A DNA stretch of 64,000 nucleotides from CAWBAT01 sp046331665. GTDB lineage: Bacteria; Acidobacteriota; Terriglobia; Versatilivoradales; Versatilivoraceae. Location of the stretch: NCBI GenBank assembly GCA_046331665.1, contig JAXLQK010000013.1, positions 1-64,000 on the forward strand, given 5' to 3'. The position numbers and the translations under genes are program-made. This document shows, one piece after another, positions 50,925 through 59,966 of the stretch. Each line of letters starts with the position of its first letter. Positions within the stretch are counted from its first letter, which is position 1. The notes beneath the pieces were generated by a model. The model ran no database searches and was not told the DNA's origin. It saw nothing but the letters and a program-made list of their open reading frames with translations.

Positions 50925-51347
50925 CTAAGCAGGAGTACTCGGGAGATCGCCTGCTCGTCCAGCTTGGTCCATCACTCGGACAACATCCTGCTTTTGGAAC
51001 CGCAGTGAGAATTCTTCCAGTCTTTCAACCCGGTTTTCGAGGATCGCAAGCTCTTGGGTTAGACGGATGTTTTTTCGTTGTTGCTGCGTTAGAGAAACAG
51101 AAACAGAAAAGGAATACACGTAGATGGCTCCCAATGCCACAAATAAAACCGCTGCGGGATAACTTAAATGAGACCTCATGGCGAAGGTCATGATGAGGCT
51201 GGGAAAAAGGCCACAAATGAGCAGTACAAACGCCAATCCCGTCCATAAAATCGCGTGCTTCTCGCTCAAGTCTCGGCCTCTGACCCAGTAAATGGTCAGG
51301 AAAAAGACAAAAATGCCACCCAGGAGCATCAATGTTTCAGCGTTCAA
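50925..51347 (-). CDS. DUF2304 membrane protein
   Basis: 140 residues with three hydrophobic segments (LMLLGGIFVFFLTIYWVRGR; AILWTGLAFVLLICGLFPSL; PAAVLFVALGAIYVYSFSVS) and a C-terminal coiled coil (LTQELAILENRVERLEEF). DUF2304 genes are often paired with DPM-like glycosyltransferases, as here, where it overlaps the upstream gene by 11 nt. It probably anchors or assists that enzyme. Start TTG 51347 with AAGGAG upstream. Confidence 0.8.
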   Translation of the reverse strand: MNAETLMLLGGIFVFFLTIYWVRGRDLSEKHAILWTGLAFVLLICGLFPSLIMTFAMRSHLSYPAAVLFVALGAIYVYSFSVSVSLTQQQRKNIRLTQELAILENRVERLEEFSLRFQKQDVVRVMDQAGRAGDLPSTPA

Positions 51348-52080
51348 AGTGCATCATCTCCTTCATTCTGAGTCGATCGACAACGATTGCCAAAGATACC
51401 ATCAGCATATACTCCAAAGTCTTAAAACGGCGGATAGAAGAGATGCCTCCCTGGCGCTTGTGCATTCTTACAGGAATCTCCCCGATTCGGAGCTTATTTC
51501 GGGCACACCAAAATAGAGAGACCGGCTCAGGGAACTCAGCGGGGTAATTGTCCGCAAATTGTTCCCACACCCGCGGGGCAATACATCGAAAACCACTGGT
51601 AGGATCCTTCACCATCACTCCCGAAAGAAGGTAGATGAGCATCGAGCAAAATCGAATCCCAAGCCGGCGCTGAATCGTCGAATGGTAATTGCCTTCCTCC
51701 ATTTCCAAAAATCGAGATCCAATGCATAAATCGAGTCGCTCGGTTTCACAGGCGGAAACCAGCGGCTCGATGTAACTGGCCTCATGCTGTCCATCCGCGT
51801 CAAACTGAATGAGGTAACGATAGCCTCCTCTTTTCCTTGCATAAATGTAGCCCGCTTGGACAGCCACGCCAATCCCCCCATTCGAACCGAGGCTGATGAT
51901 CTGTACTTCCAATTTGCTCGCCTGCTTCGCTCGCTGAGCACATTCATGGGTCCGATCCGACGAACCGTCATTGACCACGAGGATTTCATAAACGTCGGAA
52001 GAAAGGCGCTGCAGGCTCGCCACGGTCTTTTCCAGCGACACCTCTTCATTATATGCAGGGATGACAATCAAATTCTTCAT
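51337..52080 (-). CDS. Polyprenyl-phosphate glycosyltransferase (DPM1-like GT2)
   Basis: 247 residues. IVIPAYNEEVSLEKTVASLQ, LVVNDGSSDRTHECAQRA and QFDADGQHEASYIEPL (DxD) place it with dolichol/polyprenyl-phosphate mannose or glucose synthases. SGFRCIAPRVWEQFADNYP and RQGGISSIRRFK match the family end. No C-terminal membrane segment of its own; the adjacent DUF2304 protein may provide it. It has its own candidate promoter upstream. Confidence 0.88.
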   Translation of the reverse strand: MKNLIVIPAYNEEVSLEKTVASLQRLSSDVYEILVVNDGSSDRTHECAQRAKQASKLEVQIISLGSNGGIGVAVQAGYIYARKRGGYRYLIQFDADGQHEASYIEPLVSACETERLDLCIGSRFLEMEEGNYHSTIQRRLGIRFCSMLIYLLSGVMVKDPTSGFRCIAPRVWEQFADNYPAEFPEPVSLFWCARNKLRIGEIPVRMHKRQGGISSIRRFKTLEYMLMVSLAIVVDRLRMKEMMHFER

Positions 52081-52094
52081 CAGACCTCAACCTT

Positions 52095-52123
52095 ATAATA
52101 TGGATCGGGCCTCAGCAATCCAA
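52095..52123 (-). promoter_or_regulatory. Candidate promoter for the DPM-like/DUF2304/TMTC genes
   Basis: Minus strand: TTGGAT, 17-nt spacer, TATTAT. Five of six match at -10, and the spacing is ideal. The leader would be only about 10 nt before the start at 52080. Confidence 0.45.
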
Positions 52124-52345
52124 GAGAGAATGAAACCCTCTCATCAACGCACTTGGCTCTATTTTGAGTGCAGCCAAACACACGAAGTTGTGCTCATTCT
52201 AATGGAGAATCGGGCTTTTTCCCAGACGGAACTGTTGCCAGCGAGGGCCCTCCAGAGCTCATGCAAACGATTGTACGGCCTGCCGTGAAATGGTATTTTG
52301 ACGCAGTCGAAGACTGCCGGCTCTATTCTCACCCATAAGGCATCC

Positions 52346-53353
52346 ATGGCACTCGTCTCCATTGTTGTGGTTAATCATAACGGGTCCTCCTTGCTGGAAG
52401 ACTGCTTACAATCCCTGGGAGGCCAGACCTTCCGGGACTATGACGTCATCCTGGTGGATAATGGTTCGACGGACGATTCCACTACAACGGCGCGGAGAAT
52501 TTTGCCTGAGATCAAGGTCATTTCTCTCGGGGAAAATGCCGGATGGGCGAAAGCCAACAACATTGGAATTCGTAGCACCCAAAGTGAATATATTCTCGTA
52601 TTGAACAACGATACAAAGGCCGAGCCTGATTTTCTTTTCGAGTTAGTTCAAAGGCTGGAGTCGGATCCCGAGGCAGGAATGGTGGCTCCCAAGATCCTCA
52701 ATTTCTATGATCGCCGGCTTATTGACTCGGTGGGCGGCCTCGTGATCTGTCGCGACGGGATTGCGCAAGGTTTCGGCAGAGGTGAAATTGACTCGGGACA
52801 ACATAACCAGCTCGAGGAGGCCCTCATCCCCAGCGGGTGCGCTGCTCTCTATCGCATGTCGATGTTGAACGAAATCGGCTTGTTTGATGAAAGTTTCTTT
52901 GCCTATTGCGAGGATTCGGACCTGGCACTGCGAGGATTGTGGGCAGGATGGAAGGCGTTGGCCGCTCCGCACGCGGTTGTTTATCACAAATATTCGGCAA
53001 CAGCTGGAAGTTATTCCCCGGCTAAAATGTATTTCGTTGAGCGGAACCATTTCTTTGTCGCCATCCGGAACTTCCCGGCGTGGATGATTCTGCCAATTCC
53101 TGTTTGGACCGCCTATCGCTACGCTCTGATGGCCCTCGCCGTCATTACGAAGAAAGGCAAGAGTGCGGCTCTTGAGGGAGTCCGTTGGCAGGATTTATTC
53201 GTTGCTTTGCTTCGAGGAACCTGGAGCGCCATGACCGGGGCATGTCCTAGGCTCTCGCGGAGAACAAGCCTTCGCCGCATCACCAGCCGTCAATTTGCAC
53301 AGAAATTGAAAGAGTATCGACTCCCAATCTCCCAAATGATCTTTAAGCAATGA
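52346..53353 (+). CDS. Family 2 glycosyltransferase (rhamnosyltransferase-like)
   Basis: 335 residues from ATG 52346 (MALVSIVVVNHNGSSLLEDC), with AAGG upstream; an open frame to 52298 is not family-like. The motifs ILVDNGSTDDSTTTARRI, LVLNNDTKAEP (DxD variant) and AYCEDSDLALRGLWAGW are those of the WbbL/RfbF group. A C-terminal amphipathic or membrane-near segment follows (FPAWMILPIPVWTAYRYALM). It is the only plus-strand GT in this cluster; sugar donor unknown. Confidence 0.85.
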   Translation: MALVSIVVVNHNGSSLLEDCLQSLGGQTFRDYDVILVDNGSTDDSTTTARRILPEIKVISLGENAGWAKANNIGIRSTQSEYILVLNNDTKAEPDFLFELVQRLESDPEAGMVAPKILNFYDRRLIDSVGGLVICRDGIAQGFGRGEIDSGQHNQLEEALIPSGCAALYRMSMLNEIGLFDESFFAYCEDSDLALRGLWAGWKALAAPHAVVYHKYSATAGSYSPAKMYFVERNHFFVAIRNFPAWMILPIPVWTAYRYALMALAVITKKGKSAALEGVRWQDLFVALLRGTWSAMTGACPRLSRRTSLRRITSRQFAQKLKEYRLPISQMIFKQ

Positions 53354-54117
53354 AGCCTATCGAGGTGGGCTCAACAGCTTGGAGGTTTGCCAAAGATGAA
53401 ACCCAAAGAGCCCGATGTGGCAATTGTTTAACAATGTCTTAGGACGCATTTCTCCCTTACTGCCCCGCCAAGTGCGCAACCGTTTCTTAGATCTCTCCCA
53501 GCTTTGAACGACACATCCGTTCACCGGAACCGTACTTGAGGTCGGTTTCGGGTAGGGACCATGTCCTCTCTCAACCAGCGGAAGAGAGACCAGACTTAAG
53601 ATTCGTGGGAATTGATACGGATGCAGACGCCCTCTGGTTTTCCCAGACTCATTATGGGTCACTAAATCTGGAATTTCTCGCCCCCCTCTTGAAGACGTCA
53701 ACCATCAATTGAGTCTGCCCAGAGCACTCGATGCTATTCTTCATCTACCTGGAAGCACGGAGGAGGGGTTATTCAAAGGACGCCATTGATCCCTCAGGGA
53801 AAATGATCCAATATTGGCAAATATTATCCCGATTCATCCATACGGCTGGGGTGTCCTCTTGGAGATGGACATCTCGCGAGTTCCTCCCTTCGTCCGAACC
53901 GACTAACAACTGAAAAGCACCCTGTTATTTTATTTCGATCTCATCGGTCGGGAAGCTGCGACAAAACTAAGAATGGAGGGAGAGTTGTATTCGAGTCATT
54001 AAGAACTAAGTCTCCTCGTTTTTCTCCTAAGACTTGAGCTCCCCTCGAGCTGAAGTTTTTAAGCAGTCTGCTTGAGATATGAACCTTTGTGGCCAAGTCA
54101 CTCCGCAAGGATGAGCC
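53354..54117. other. Intergenic stretch without a recognisable gene
   Basis: About 760 bases. One minus-strand open frame (53357-53701, 114 codons) has no family features and no ribosome site. The final bases carry AAGGATGAG for the methyltransferase gene. No repeat, tRNA or transposon end was recognised. Confidence 0.5.
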
Positions 54118-54825
54118 ATGATCTATGAATCTGTAAATATTCCGCTTTGGCATCTTCTTAAGCACATCACCGGGAGAAGAATATTGGACATTGGCTGCGG
54201 GACGGGGGCCCTAGGGGAATTGCTTCAAGAAAATGGGAATTCGGTTGATGGGATCAGCTATTCTCCAGAAGAAATTGCCATTGCTGCCTCAAGACTTCAC
54301 CAGGTATACCTCCTTGACTTAAATGACAAAGATAAAATCCGGACCGAAATCAGAGGAACCTACGACATTCTCCTATTTGCCGAAGTTCTGGAGCATTTGG
54401 TCGACCCGGCAGGTACCCTCAAAATGTTCTATCGGAACTTAACTTCTGAGGGGCTTGTTTACATCTCCCTTCCAAACATTGCCTGCTTTTATGTCCGCAT
54501 CGGGCTTCTGTGCGGCAAATTTGATCCTCTGGAGGAAGGAGGGATTTTGGATAAGACCCATTTGCATCACTACACTTTGAAGACGGCGAAGCAGATGATT
54601 CGAGAAGCAGGGCTCCAAATTGAGACCGTCGATTTCATGCCTGGCATTTCTGTGTGGTTATACCAGACTTTCCTTAAGCGGGGAATCGTGCCACCCGGGA
54701 AAAAGATGGCCGTGAGAAATGATTTCCAATTTTATGAGAATTATATCTACCCGATCGAACATCTCCTCGGGGGGGTTTGGAAGCGACTGCTTGCCAACGA
54801 ATTCCAGTTTGTATGTAGAAGATAG
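54118..54825 (+). CDS. MetW-like class I SAM methyltransferase
   Basis: 235 residues. Motif I is RILDIGCGTGALGELLQENG, followed by VDGISYSPEEIAIA, YDILLFAEVLEHLVDPAG and LTSEGLVYISLPNIACFYVR. It resembles MetW-type or sugar methyltransferases in polysaccharide loci. ATG 54118 has AAGGATG upstream. Its 3' end meets a hairpin and the convergent gene at 54856. Confidence 0.83.
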   Translation: MIYESVNIPLWHLLKHITGRRILDIGCGTGALGELLQENGNSVDGISYSPEEIAIAASRLHQVYLLDLNDKDKIRTEIRGTYDILLFAEVLEHLVDPAGTLKMFYRNLTSEGLVYISLPNIACFYVRIGLLCGKFDPLEEGGILDKTHLHHYTLKTAKQMIREAGLQIETVDFMPGISVWLYQTFLKRGIVPPGKKMAVRNDFQFYENYIYPIEHLLGGVWKRLLANEFQFVCRR

Positions 54826-54844
54826 GATGGATGGGATGAGCACC

Positions 54845-54880
54845 AGAAGTCAGCTTTAAAGCTTATGACTTCTTGATTTT
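54845..54880 (+). terminator. Hairpin between convergent genes
   Basis: AGAAGTCA (54845-54852) pairs with TGACTTCT (54866-54873), and the inner AGCTTTAAAGCT is itself palindromic. TGATTTTG follows on the plus strand. It overlaps the stop of the minus-strand gene. Likely ends the plus-strand methyltransferase transcript. Confidence 0.5.
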
Positions 54881-55416
54881 GAACATCTCAGGAGTCCTGC
54901 CGAGACGAGCAAAATCATGAGACGGAGTGGAGCTAGCACAAACCTCGAGATTCCCCACAACCCGATGCGCAGTGAGGCTTGAATCCGTTGCGGCCATCGA
55001 CGGGGAAGCAACGTTCCCTCACGTAGCCTTGAAGAAAGGATCGCCAGAAGATAGCTTGGTTTCAGGTAATCGCAATCCAGGTTTTCGTTAAAGACTAATA
55101 GCCGTCTTCCGCCGCAGAGAAAAGCAAACCCTTTGGCTTGAGATCGTCCTGCCTCCCGGCACCACAAAGCTGCAACCACATCATACTTGGTTTTTCGGAT
55201 CCTCCGGCAGAGCTTCACTGCCGCGGCATAATCTCCCCGCCGGGGAAACACCATGACACTTCGCACCGGGAAAGGCTCCTCGTAATGGGAGATTTCCGAA
55301 GGAAAACATAACAAGTCAATCTGTGGCGATTGAAAGATGGCTCCCCGAAGAATTTTCATCGCCGTATTCACGTTGGGAGGACTGGACGTGCAAACTAAGA
55401 GGACCGTTTCAGACAT
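54856..55416 (-). CDS. Hypothetical protein of the polysaccharide cluster
   Basis: 186 residues from ATG 55416 (MSETVLLVCTSSPPNVNTAM), overlapping the upstream GT4 stop by eight nt. It reads like a single Rossmann-type half (ILRGAIFQSPQIDLLCFPSE, KTKYDVVAALWCREAGRSQA) with a hydrophobic, basic C-terminus (FVLAPLRLMILLVSAGLL). It may be a GT9-like or other nucleotide-sugar protein reduced to one domain, but this is uncertain. Family not recognised. Confidence 0.6.
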   Translation of the reverse strand: MSETVLLVCTSSPPNVNTAMKILRGAIFQSPQIDLLCFPSEISHYEEPFPVRSVMVFPRRGDYAAAVKLCRRIRKTKYDVVAALWCREAGRSQAKGFAFLCGGRRLLVFNENLDCDYLKPSYLLAILSSRLREGTLLPRRWPQRIQASLRIGLWGISRFVLAPLRLMILLVSAGLLRCSKSRSHKL

Positions 55417-56599
55417 TCCGGTTTTCCACCACGTCGAGGAACTGAGAACCGAGTACCTTCCAGTCAAGCTGTTCTCGAATCATATTTCTCGCGTTGGCAC
55501 CCAGCTGAATCCGCAAGGCCGGATCTTGCAGGAGCCGGAGGAGTTGGGCCGTGAACTCCTCGGGGGTTTCGGCCAACAATAAATGCTTCTCTGGAATGGC
55601 AGAAAAGCCGGCAATAGCCAGGCGTGTGGCAACCACTGCCATTCCCATGGACAACGCTTCGAGAAGTTTGACTCGCATTCCATTCCCGGAATGGAGTGGC
55701 GCCACGAAAATATCTGCCGGATTGTAGACGGTGCGTATATCCGGCTGATACCCCACAAGGCGAATCGTCTGTTGATCTTTCAGTGACAGATCACTTAGAA
55801 ACCCTGTATTCGCCCCTGCGACGACCATTTGGATCTTGGGGTAGTATGCTTGAAGTCGCGGAAGGATTTCTTGGGCCATGAATTGCACGGCTTCACAATT
55901 GGGGGGGTGACGATAGTTTCCGACAAATAACAGTTGTGGAAGTGACGTCGATTCCGTTGGCAGAGCGCGGGGCTGGAAATAATTACTGTCAACGCCAATC
56001 GGGATCCACTTCAGCTTGGACGGGGGCAGGTAGGAACTCAGTACGCTCCTATCCTGTTCGGTCATGCAGACCACCCGGTCAAATTGGCGGCAAGTTTGAA
56101 TTTCATAGCGATATTGGGACAACCACTCCATATACTTCCTGAATTTGGGGATTACTCGGGACTCGGCTCGAACCTCATTCCAGGCATTGTCAAAGTGGAC
56201 TTCATGTTCGGTCAGGATCTTAAAAGCCGGCCCCTGAAGCGGGACATGCTGCCCCATTTGAAGATACTCCGCCTGCACGACGTCGAAGCGAGTTTTCTCA
56301 AAGGCTTGGAGAACCGCGGTTTTCAGCTCCCTGGAGGCATATTCCCAATGCTCCCTGGGTTTCGACAACAGAAGATCCCGGGCAGGCAACGGGCGTCGCA
56401 GCACCGTTTTTACATGAACTCCAAGCTTTTCGATTTCACCTACCTGGTCCAGCTCTTCTTCCTGTTCGATGAAGGATACCAAGAATATCCGATGCCTTTC
56501 AGCCAGGATACGGAGGTTGTGAAACATCCGGGTACCTCCCCCGTGGAGCCCAAGCACAGGGAGATGCGCCGAGAGAAATAGGATATTGAGTGGAGTCAT
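55409..56599 (-). CDS. Family 4 glycosyltransferase
   Basis: 396 residues from ATG 56599 (MTPLNILFLSAHLPVLGLHG). It has GGGTRMFHNL, ILTEHEVHFDNAWNEVRAES, LLFVGNYRHPPNCEAVQFMA and GNGMRVKLLEALSMGMAVVA, the GT-B nucleotide-sugar site. It is closely similar in plan to the C-terminal third of the 22252-25617 chimera (there TGVDTEVFTPCP and FMGYFKHPPNVEG). It follows the GT2 gene at 56792 with a 192-nt gap in which no gene is seen. Confidence 0.85.
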   Translation of the reverse strand: MTPLNILFLSAHLPVLGLHGGGTRMFHNLRILAERHRIFLVSFIEQEEELDQVGEIEKLGVHVKTVLRRPLPARDLLLSKPREHWEYASRELKTAVLQAFEKTRFDVVQAEYLQMGQHVPLQGPAFKILTEHEVHFDNAWNEVRAESRVIPKFRKYMEWLSQYRYEIQTCRQFDRVVCMTEQDRSVLSSYLPPSKLKWIPIGVDSNYFQPRALPTESTSLPQLLFVGNYRHPPNCEAVQFMAQEILPRLQAYYPKIQMVVAGANTGFLSDLSLKDQQTIRLVGYQPDIRTVYNPADIFVAPLHSGNGMRVKLLEALSMGMAVVATRLAIAGFSAIPEKHLLLAETPEEFTAQLLRLLQDPALRIQLGANARNMIREQLDWKVLGSQFLDVVENRNV

Positions 56600-56791
56600 G
56601 AACGGTATTTCCCCGTATCTCCGGATCCCAAGGAGAACGCTGCCATGATGATCCAGTGCCTCTTTTGCGTAAACCAAAGCAACGGCCTCATGCCCTCATG
56701 CATAAGGATCGTCCGCTGTTGAAGAGGAAATGGCCCGTACCGGTTATAGCCTTTCTCCGGGGGGATGAGGGCAAACATGGGTTCCTTCTCC

Positions 56792-58348
56792 TTAGACCAG
56801 CCGCAGGGAGGTTACGATCACTCCCAGTTCGCGTTGATCGTTCCCCATTCCTGATCGGGCAGGACAAAAACTCTGGCGTAAACACAGCTTAAAGGATTGT
56901 GCGCCCGGGTGGTGGATGGTGAGTGGGATGGTGAAGGCGATCTGCCCCGAGTGGCTCAACCTGGCCTTGTAAATCCTCTTGCCATTGTGGTAGAGCTCCA
57001 TCTCCTGGCACCCGTCGGGGAAACGTTTGATATCCGGCATCATCCCTTGAATTTCAAGGTTTCTTTCCCCTCCGAGGGAGAATAAAAAGAAACCACATTG
57101 CGATGTGGTCCAGCGGAAGTTTTTCTCACCGTCACTCTCCATGTCATGCCAGCCTTCGCCAAGTTGCCCCGTAAAATCGGCTTGGGCAAAATCAATAAAG
57201 CGTTTCCCTTGTCTTGGCACCCTTTTCGCGGTTTCTTGAAAAATCTCCGGGTCGTCCAGAACATAAGATCTTCGTTTTCGCTGACGTTTATACATGGCTT
57301 CCGGCAGCTGGATGAAGGCTCGAAAGAAGGCTTTAATTTCAAAGAGAACGCTCGTCTGAGCAAGTAATTTCGCCTGTATGATCGGGAGTAAGAAAAGGTG
57401 CTGCAGGCTCCACGGGAGAAATGTGATGTTCTTCCAAATAAAAAGATATTGATTCTTGCGAATCGTATTATCGACGTAGTTGTCTCCGAATTTGAGCTTA
57501 TTGGTACCCCGGTGGCGGTGCACAACTACACTGTCAACGGCCAACATGCTCTTCCAGCCGCGTTTCCAGGCTTGATAAGACAAATCCGTGTCCTCAAGAT
57601 AAAACGGGTCATACATCCGATCCAGCCCACCCATGGATTGTACTTTCCTTTTGTCGAACGCGCAGGACCCTCCTCCTCCCCAAAAGATCGGAACGAGCTT
57701 TTCATCAACATCCGAGGAAAGAATTTGATCATGGTAGGGCTCCAGGAACCCCCAGATCCAGCGAGCCCGTGTCTTGCCGGTTTCTTCACGCCGTCGCTCC
57801 TTGTCCTGAAAGAAAACCTGGCACGACACCGAAAAAACCTCTTCCTTGTCAAAACCCTCAAGAAGAGGCTTGATAAAGTTCGGGTCCACTTGCATGTCAT
57901 TGTTTAAGAAAATGACAATATCATTCTTTGCCGCCTTGATCCCTGCGTTGTTCCCCCCGGTATAGCGCATATTGGTAGGCAGTAACACCAGCCGCACTTC
58001 GGGGAAATGGGCCTTGAGAAAACTGACGCTGTCGTCGGTGCTTCCATTGTCCACGACCAGAATTTCATGGTCTCTGCCGTCCTCTCTGACTGCGGCAACG
58101 ACGGAAGGCAAAAATTCTTCGAGCAAATGCCTGCCCTCCCAATTCAGGACAACGATACTTGCCTTGGTCAGATCCAGGTTCCCCGGACGGGAGTTTTCCG
58201 AGTGGGGGAAGAGCGGAGTTAGAATCAGGTAGACGAGGTCGGACAAAAGGAGACACACGCCCACTAGAAAATCGAAGGGAAGAAAGATCAGAACGGTGGA
58301 AAGGGAAAGCCAAAAACGTAGACGGAATAATCTGGTAAGGACGTTCAT
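56792..58348 (-). CDS. Family 2 glycosyltransferase with membrane N-terminus and extra C-terminal domain
   Basis: 518 residues. An N-terminal hydrophobic pair (LSLSTVLIFLPFDFLVGVCL, LLSDLVYLILTPLF) precedes the GT-A domain: ASIVVLNWEGRHLLEEFLPS, LVVDNGSTDDSVSFLKAHF, IFLNNDMQVDP and YLEDTDLSYQAWKRGW. From about residue 395 a beta-rich domain follows (FRWTTSQCGFFLFSLGGERN; FKLCLRQSFCPARSGMGNDQ), which may bind sugar. The GT2 part resembles the middle domain of the chimera at 22252 (shared REETGKT and EDTDLSYQAWKRGW-type segments). Confidence 0.84.
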   Translation of the reverse strand: MNVLTRLFRLRFWLSLSTVLIFLPFDFLVGVCLLLSDLVYLILTPLFPHSENSRPGNLDLTKASIVVLNWEGRHLLEEFLPSVVAAVREDGRDHEILVVDNGSTDDSVSFLKAHFPEVRLVLLPTNMRYTGGNNAGIKAAKNDIVIFLNNDMQVDPNFIKPLLEGFDKEEVFSVSCQVFFQDKERRREETGKTRARWIWGFLEPYHDQILSSDVDEKLVPIFWGGGGSCAFDKRKVQSMGGLDRMYDPFYLEDTDLSYQAWKRGWKSMLAVDSVVVHRHRGTNKLKFGDNYVDNTIRKNQYLFIWKNITFLPWSLQHLFLLPIIQAKLLAQTSVLFEIKAFFRAFIQLPEAMYKRQRKRRSYVLDDPEIFQETAKRVPRQGKRFIDFAQADFTGQLGEGWHDMESDGEKNFRWTTSQCGFFLFSLGGERNLEIQGMMPDIKRFPDGCQEMELYHNGKRIYKARLSHSGQIAFTIPLTIHHPGAQSFKLCLRQSFCPARSGMGNDQRELGVIVTSLRLV

Positions 58349-58406
58349 CGGGGTGAGGGGAAATCAAGTCTGGAGCCGGCCGAAGTAAAACTCACTCCGG
58401 GAAAAC

Positions 58407-59084
58407 TTAGCGACTGAAGCGAAATTTTACCAAAGTCCAAATGGCTGAGAATCCATCCCTCCACGTAATTTTTTTCCCTTGGGAAAAACTTCTTCCGGCA
58501 TAGGAAATCGGAACCTCAATGATTCGGAATCCGCGTTTGAGCAATTTGGCTGTAATTTCAGGTTCGAAGTTGAAACGGTTGGAATCGATCCTGATGCTTT
58601 GGATCGTTTCCCGGGGGAAGACCTTATAACAGGTCTCCATGTCGGTGATGGAGGTTCGGTAAAGGATATTCGTCACGAGCGTGAGAAATTGATTTCCCAG
58701 ATCGTGAAGCGACATCATGTTCTTCCGGGTCCCGCTGAATCGGGATCCGTAGACGACGTCCGCCTGCCTGTCCAGCAAAGGCTGAAGCAGCTTGGGATAT
58801 TCGTGCGGGTCATACTCAAGATCCGCATCCTGAATGATGACGTAATCTCCGGCGGCATGCTGGAACCCGGTTCGGAGAGCGGCCCCCTTCCCCATATTCC
58901 GCTCGTGATACAGAACCCGATCCCCTTCCGCCTCCAGTTGCCTCAACAGATCCCGCGTTCCATCCGTTGAATAGTCATCGACAAGAATGATTTCCTTGTT
59001 CAGCGGCACTTTTCGGACTTGATTGACGATCTCCAGCAAGGTGGATCGCTCGTTGTAGACCGGAATGATCACACTTAGCTTCAC
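58407..59084 (-). CDS. DPM1-like family 2 glycosyltransferase
   Basis: 225 residues. SVIIPVYNERSTLLEIVNQV, ILVDDYSTDGTRDLLRQLEA, GKGAALRTGFQHAAGDYVII and QDADLEYDPHEYPKLL (DxD) define a soluble polyprenyl-phosphate sugar synthase type, ending at the conserved ITWRDGFSAIWTLVKFRF. Start GTG 59084. It lies 15 nt after rmlD, in the same direction. Confidence 0.88.
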   Translation of the reverse strand: MKLSVIIPVYNERSTLLEIVNQVRKVPLNKEIILVDDYSTDGTRDLLRQLEAEGDRVLYHERNMGKGAALRTGFQHAAGDYVIIQDADLEYDPHEYPKLLQPLLDRQADVVYGSRFSGTRKNMMSLHDLGNQFLTLVTNILYRTSITDMETCYKVFPRETIQSIRIDSNRFNFEPEITAKLLKRGFRIIEVPISYAGRSFSQGKKITWRDGFSAIWTLVKFRFSR

Positions 59085-59099
59085 GCGTCGACGCCATCC

Positions 59100-59966
59100 T
59101 TAGAGATTGTGGGTTGCAGATCTTCCCAACAAGTATTCCTGCAGGGCATCCTTCCAGGATTTCATATCATCCATTCCCCGACGATGCAGTTGGGCATTCT
59201 CCAACACAGAATAGGCGGGACGTTTGGCTGGAGACTTAAATTCCGCGGAAGTCGTCGGTGACAGAATGGCTTGGATCGCCGCCAATTCGAAGATAGCCGC
59301 AGCAAATTCATACCAGGAACACCCCCCCTGAGCGGTGATATGGTAGAGCCCGTAATGCTCCGTTTGTATCAGCTCCGCTACTTTTCGGGCCAGCTCCCGA
59401 GTACTGGTTGGCGTCAAGACTTGGTCGTGAACAACGCGGATCGATTCCTGATTCTTCGCCTTTTTCAGCATCGTTTCCACAAAGTTGCCGCCCTTGCCAC
59501 TGCTTCCTGCATACCCATACAAGCCGCAGGTGCGGATCACAAAGCTCTTGGGCCACAAATAGCGAACGATTTTTTCACCTGCCAGCTTGGATACGCCATA
59601 GGCATTGACGGGGTTCGTTTCATCCTGCTCCGTGAGCGGCCGGCGAAGATTACCCTCGAATACATAGTCTGTGCTGAAATGCACCAGGGTGGCTCCTACG
59701 GCTTGAGCGGCGAGGCACAAATTCTTCACACCTACGGCATTTACTTCGAAGGCAGTCAGCACCTCTGACTCGCAAACATCCACCTTGTGGAACGCCGAGG
59801 TATTCAGGATGACGTCAGGCCTTGATTCCTGGACCTTGGAGAGAACTCGCTCCGCCGTTGTCACATCCAGAGCGGCATGGGTCACCGGAATAACCTCATG
59901 CGATTTTAGGGTGACTGCCAAATCGGAGCCCAGTTGTCCATTCGCACCAATGAGCAGAACTTTCAA
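59100..59966 (-). CDS. rmlD: dTDP-4-dehydrorhamnose reductase-like protein
   Basis: 288 residues. VLLIGANGQLGSDLAVTLKS (NAD(P) loop), LDVTTAERVLSKVQESRPDV, STDYVFEG and TNPVNAYGVSKLAGEKIV (Tyr-x3-Lys) are RmlD hallmarks. The family finishes dTDP-L-rhamnose, which the rhamnosyltransferase-like enzymes nearby could use. RmlA, B and C are not in the window. Start TTG 59966 overlaps the SDR stop (TTGA). Confidence 0.86.
   Translation of the reverse strand: MKVLLIGANGQLGSDLAVTLKSHEVIPVTHAALDVTTAERVLSKVQESRPDVILNTSAFHKVDVCESEVLTAFEVNAVGVKNLCLAAQAVGATLVHFSTDYVFEGNLRRPLTEQDETNPVNAYGVSKLAGEKIVRYLWPKSFVIRTCGLYGYAGSSGKGGNFVETMLKKAKNQESIRVVHDQVLTPTSTRELARKVAELIQTEHYGLYHITAQGGCSWYEFAAAIFELAAIQAILSPTTSAEFKSPAKRPAYSVLENAQLHRRGMDDMKSWKDALQEYLLGRSATHNL

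Noticed and set aside
53357..53701. 114-codon minus-strand open frame
   Set aside because: No ribosome site, no family features, amino acid composition like random translation.
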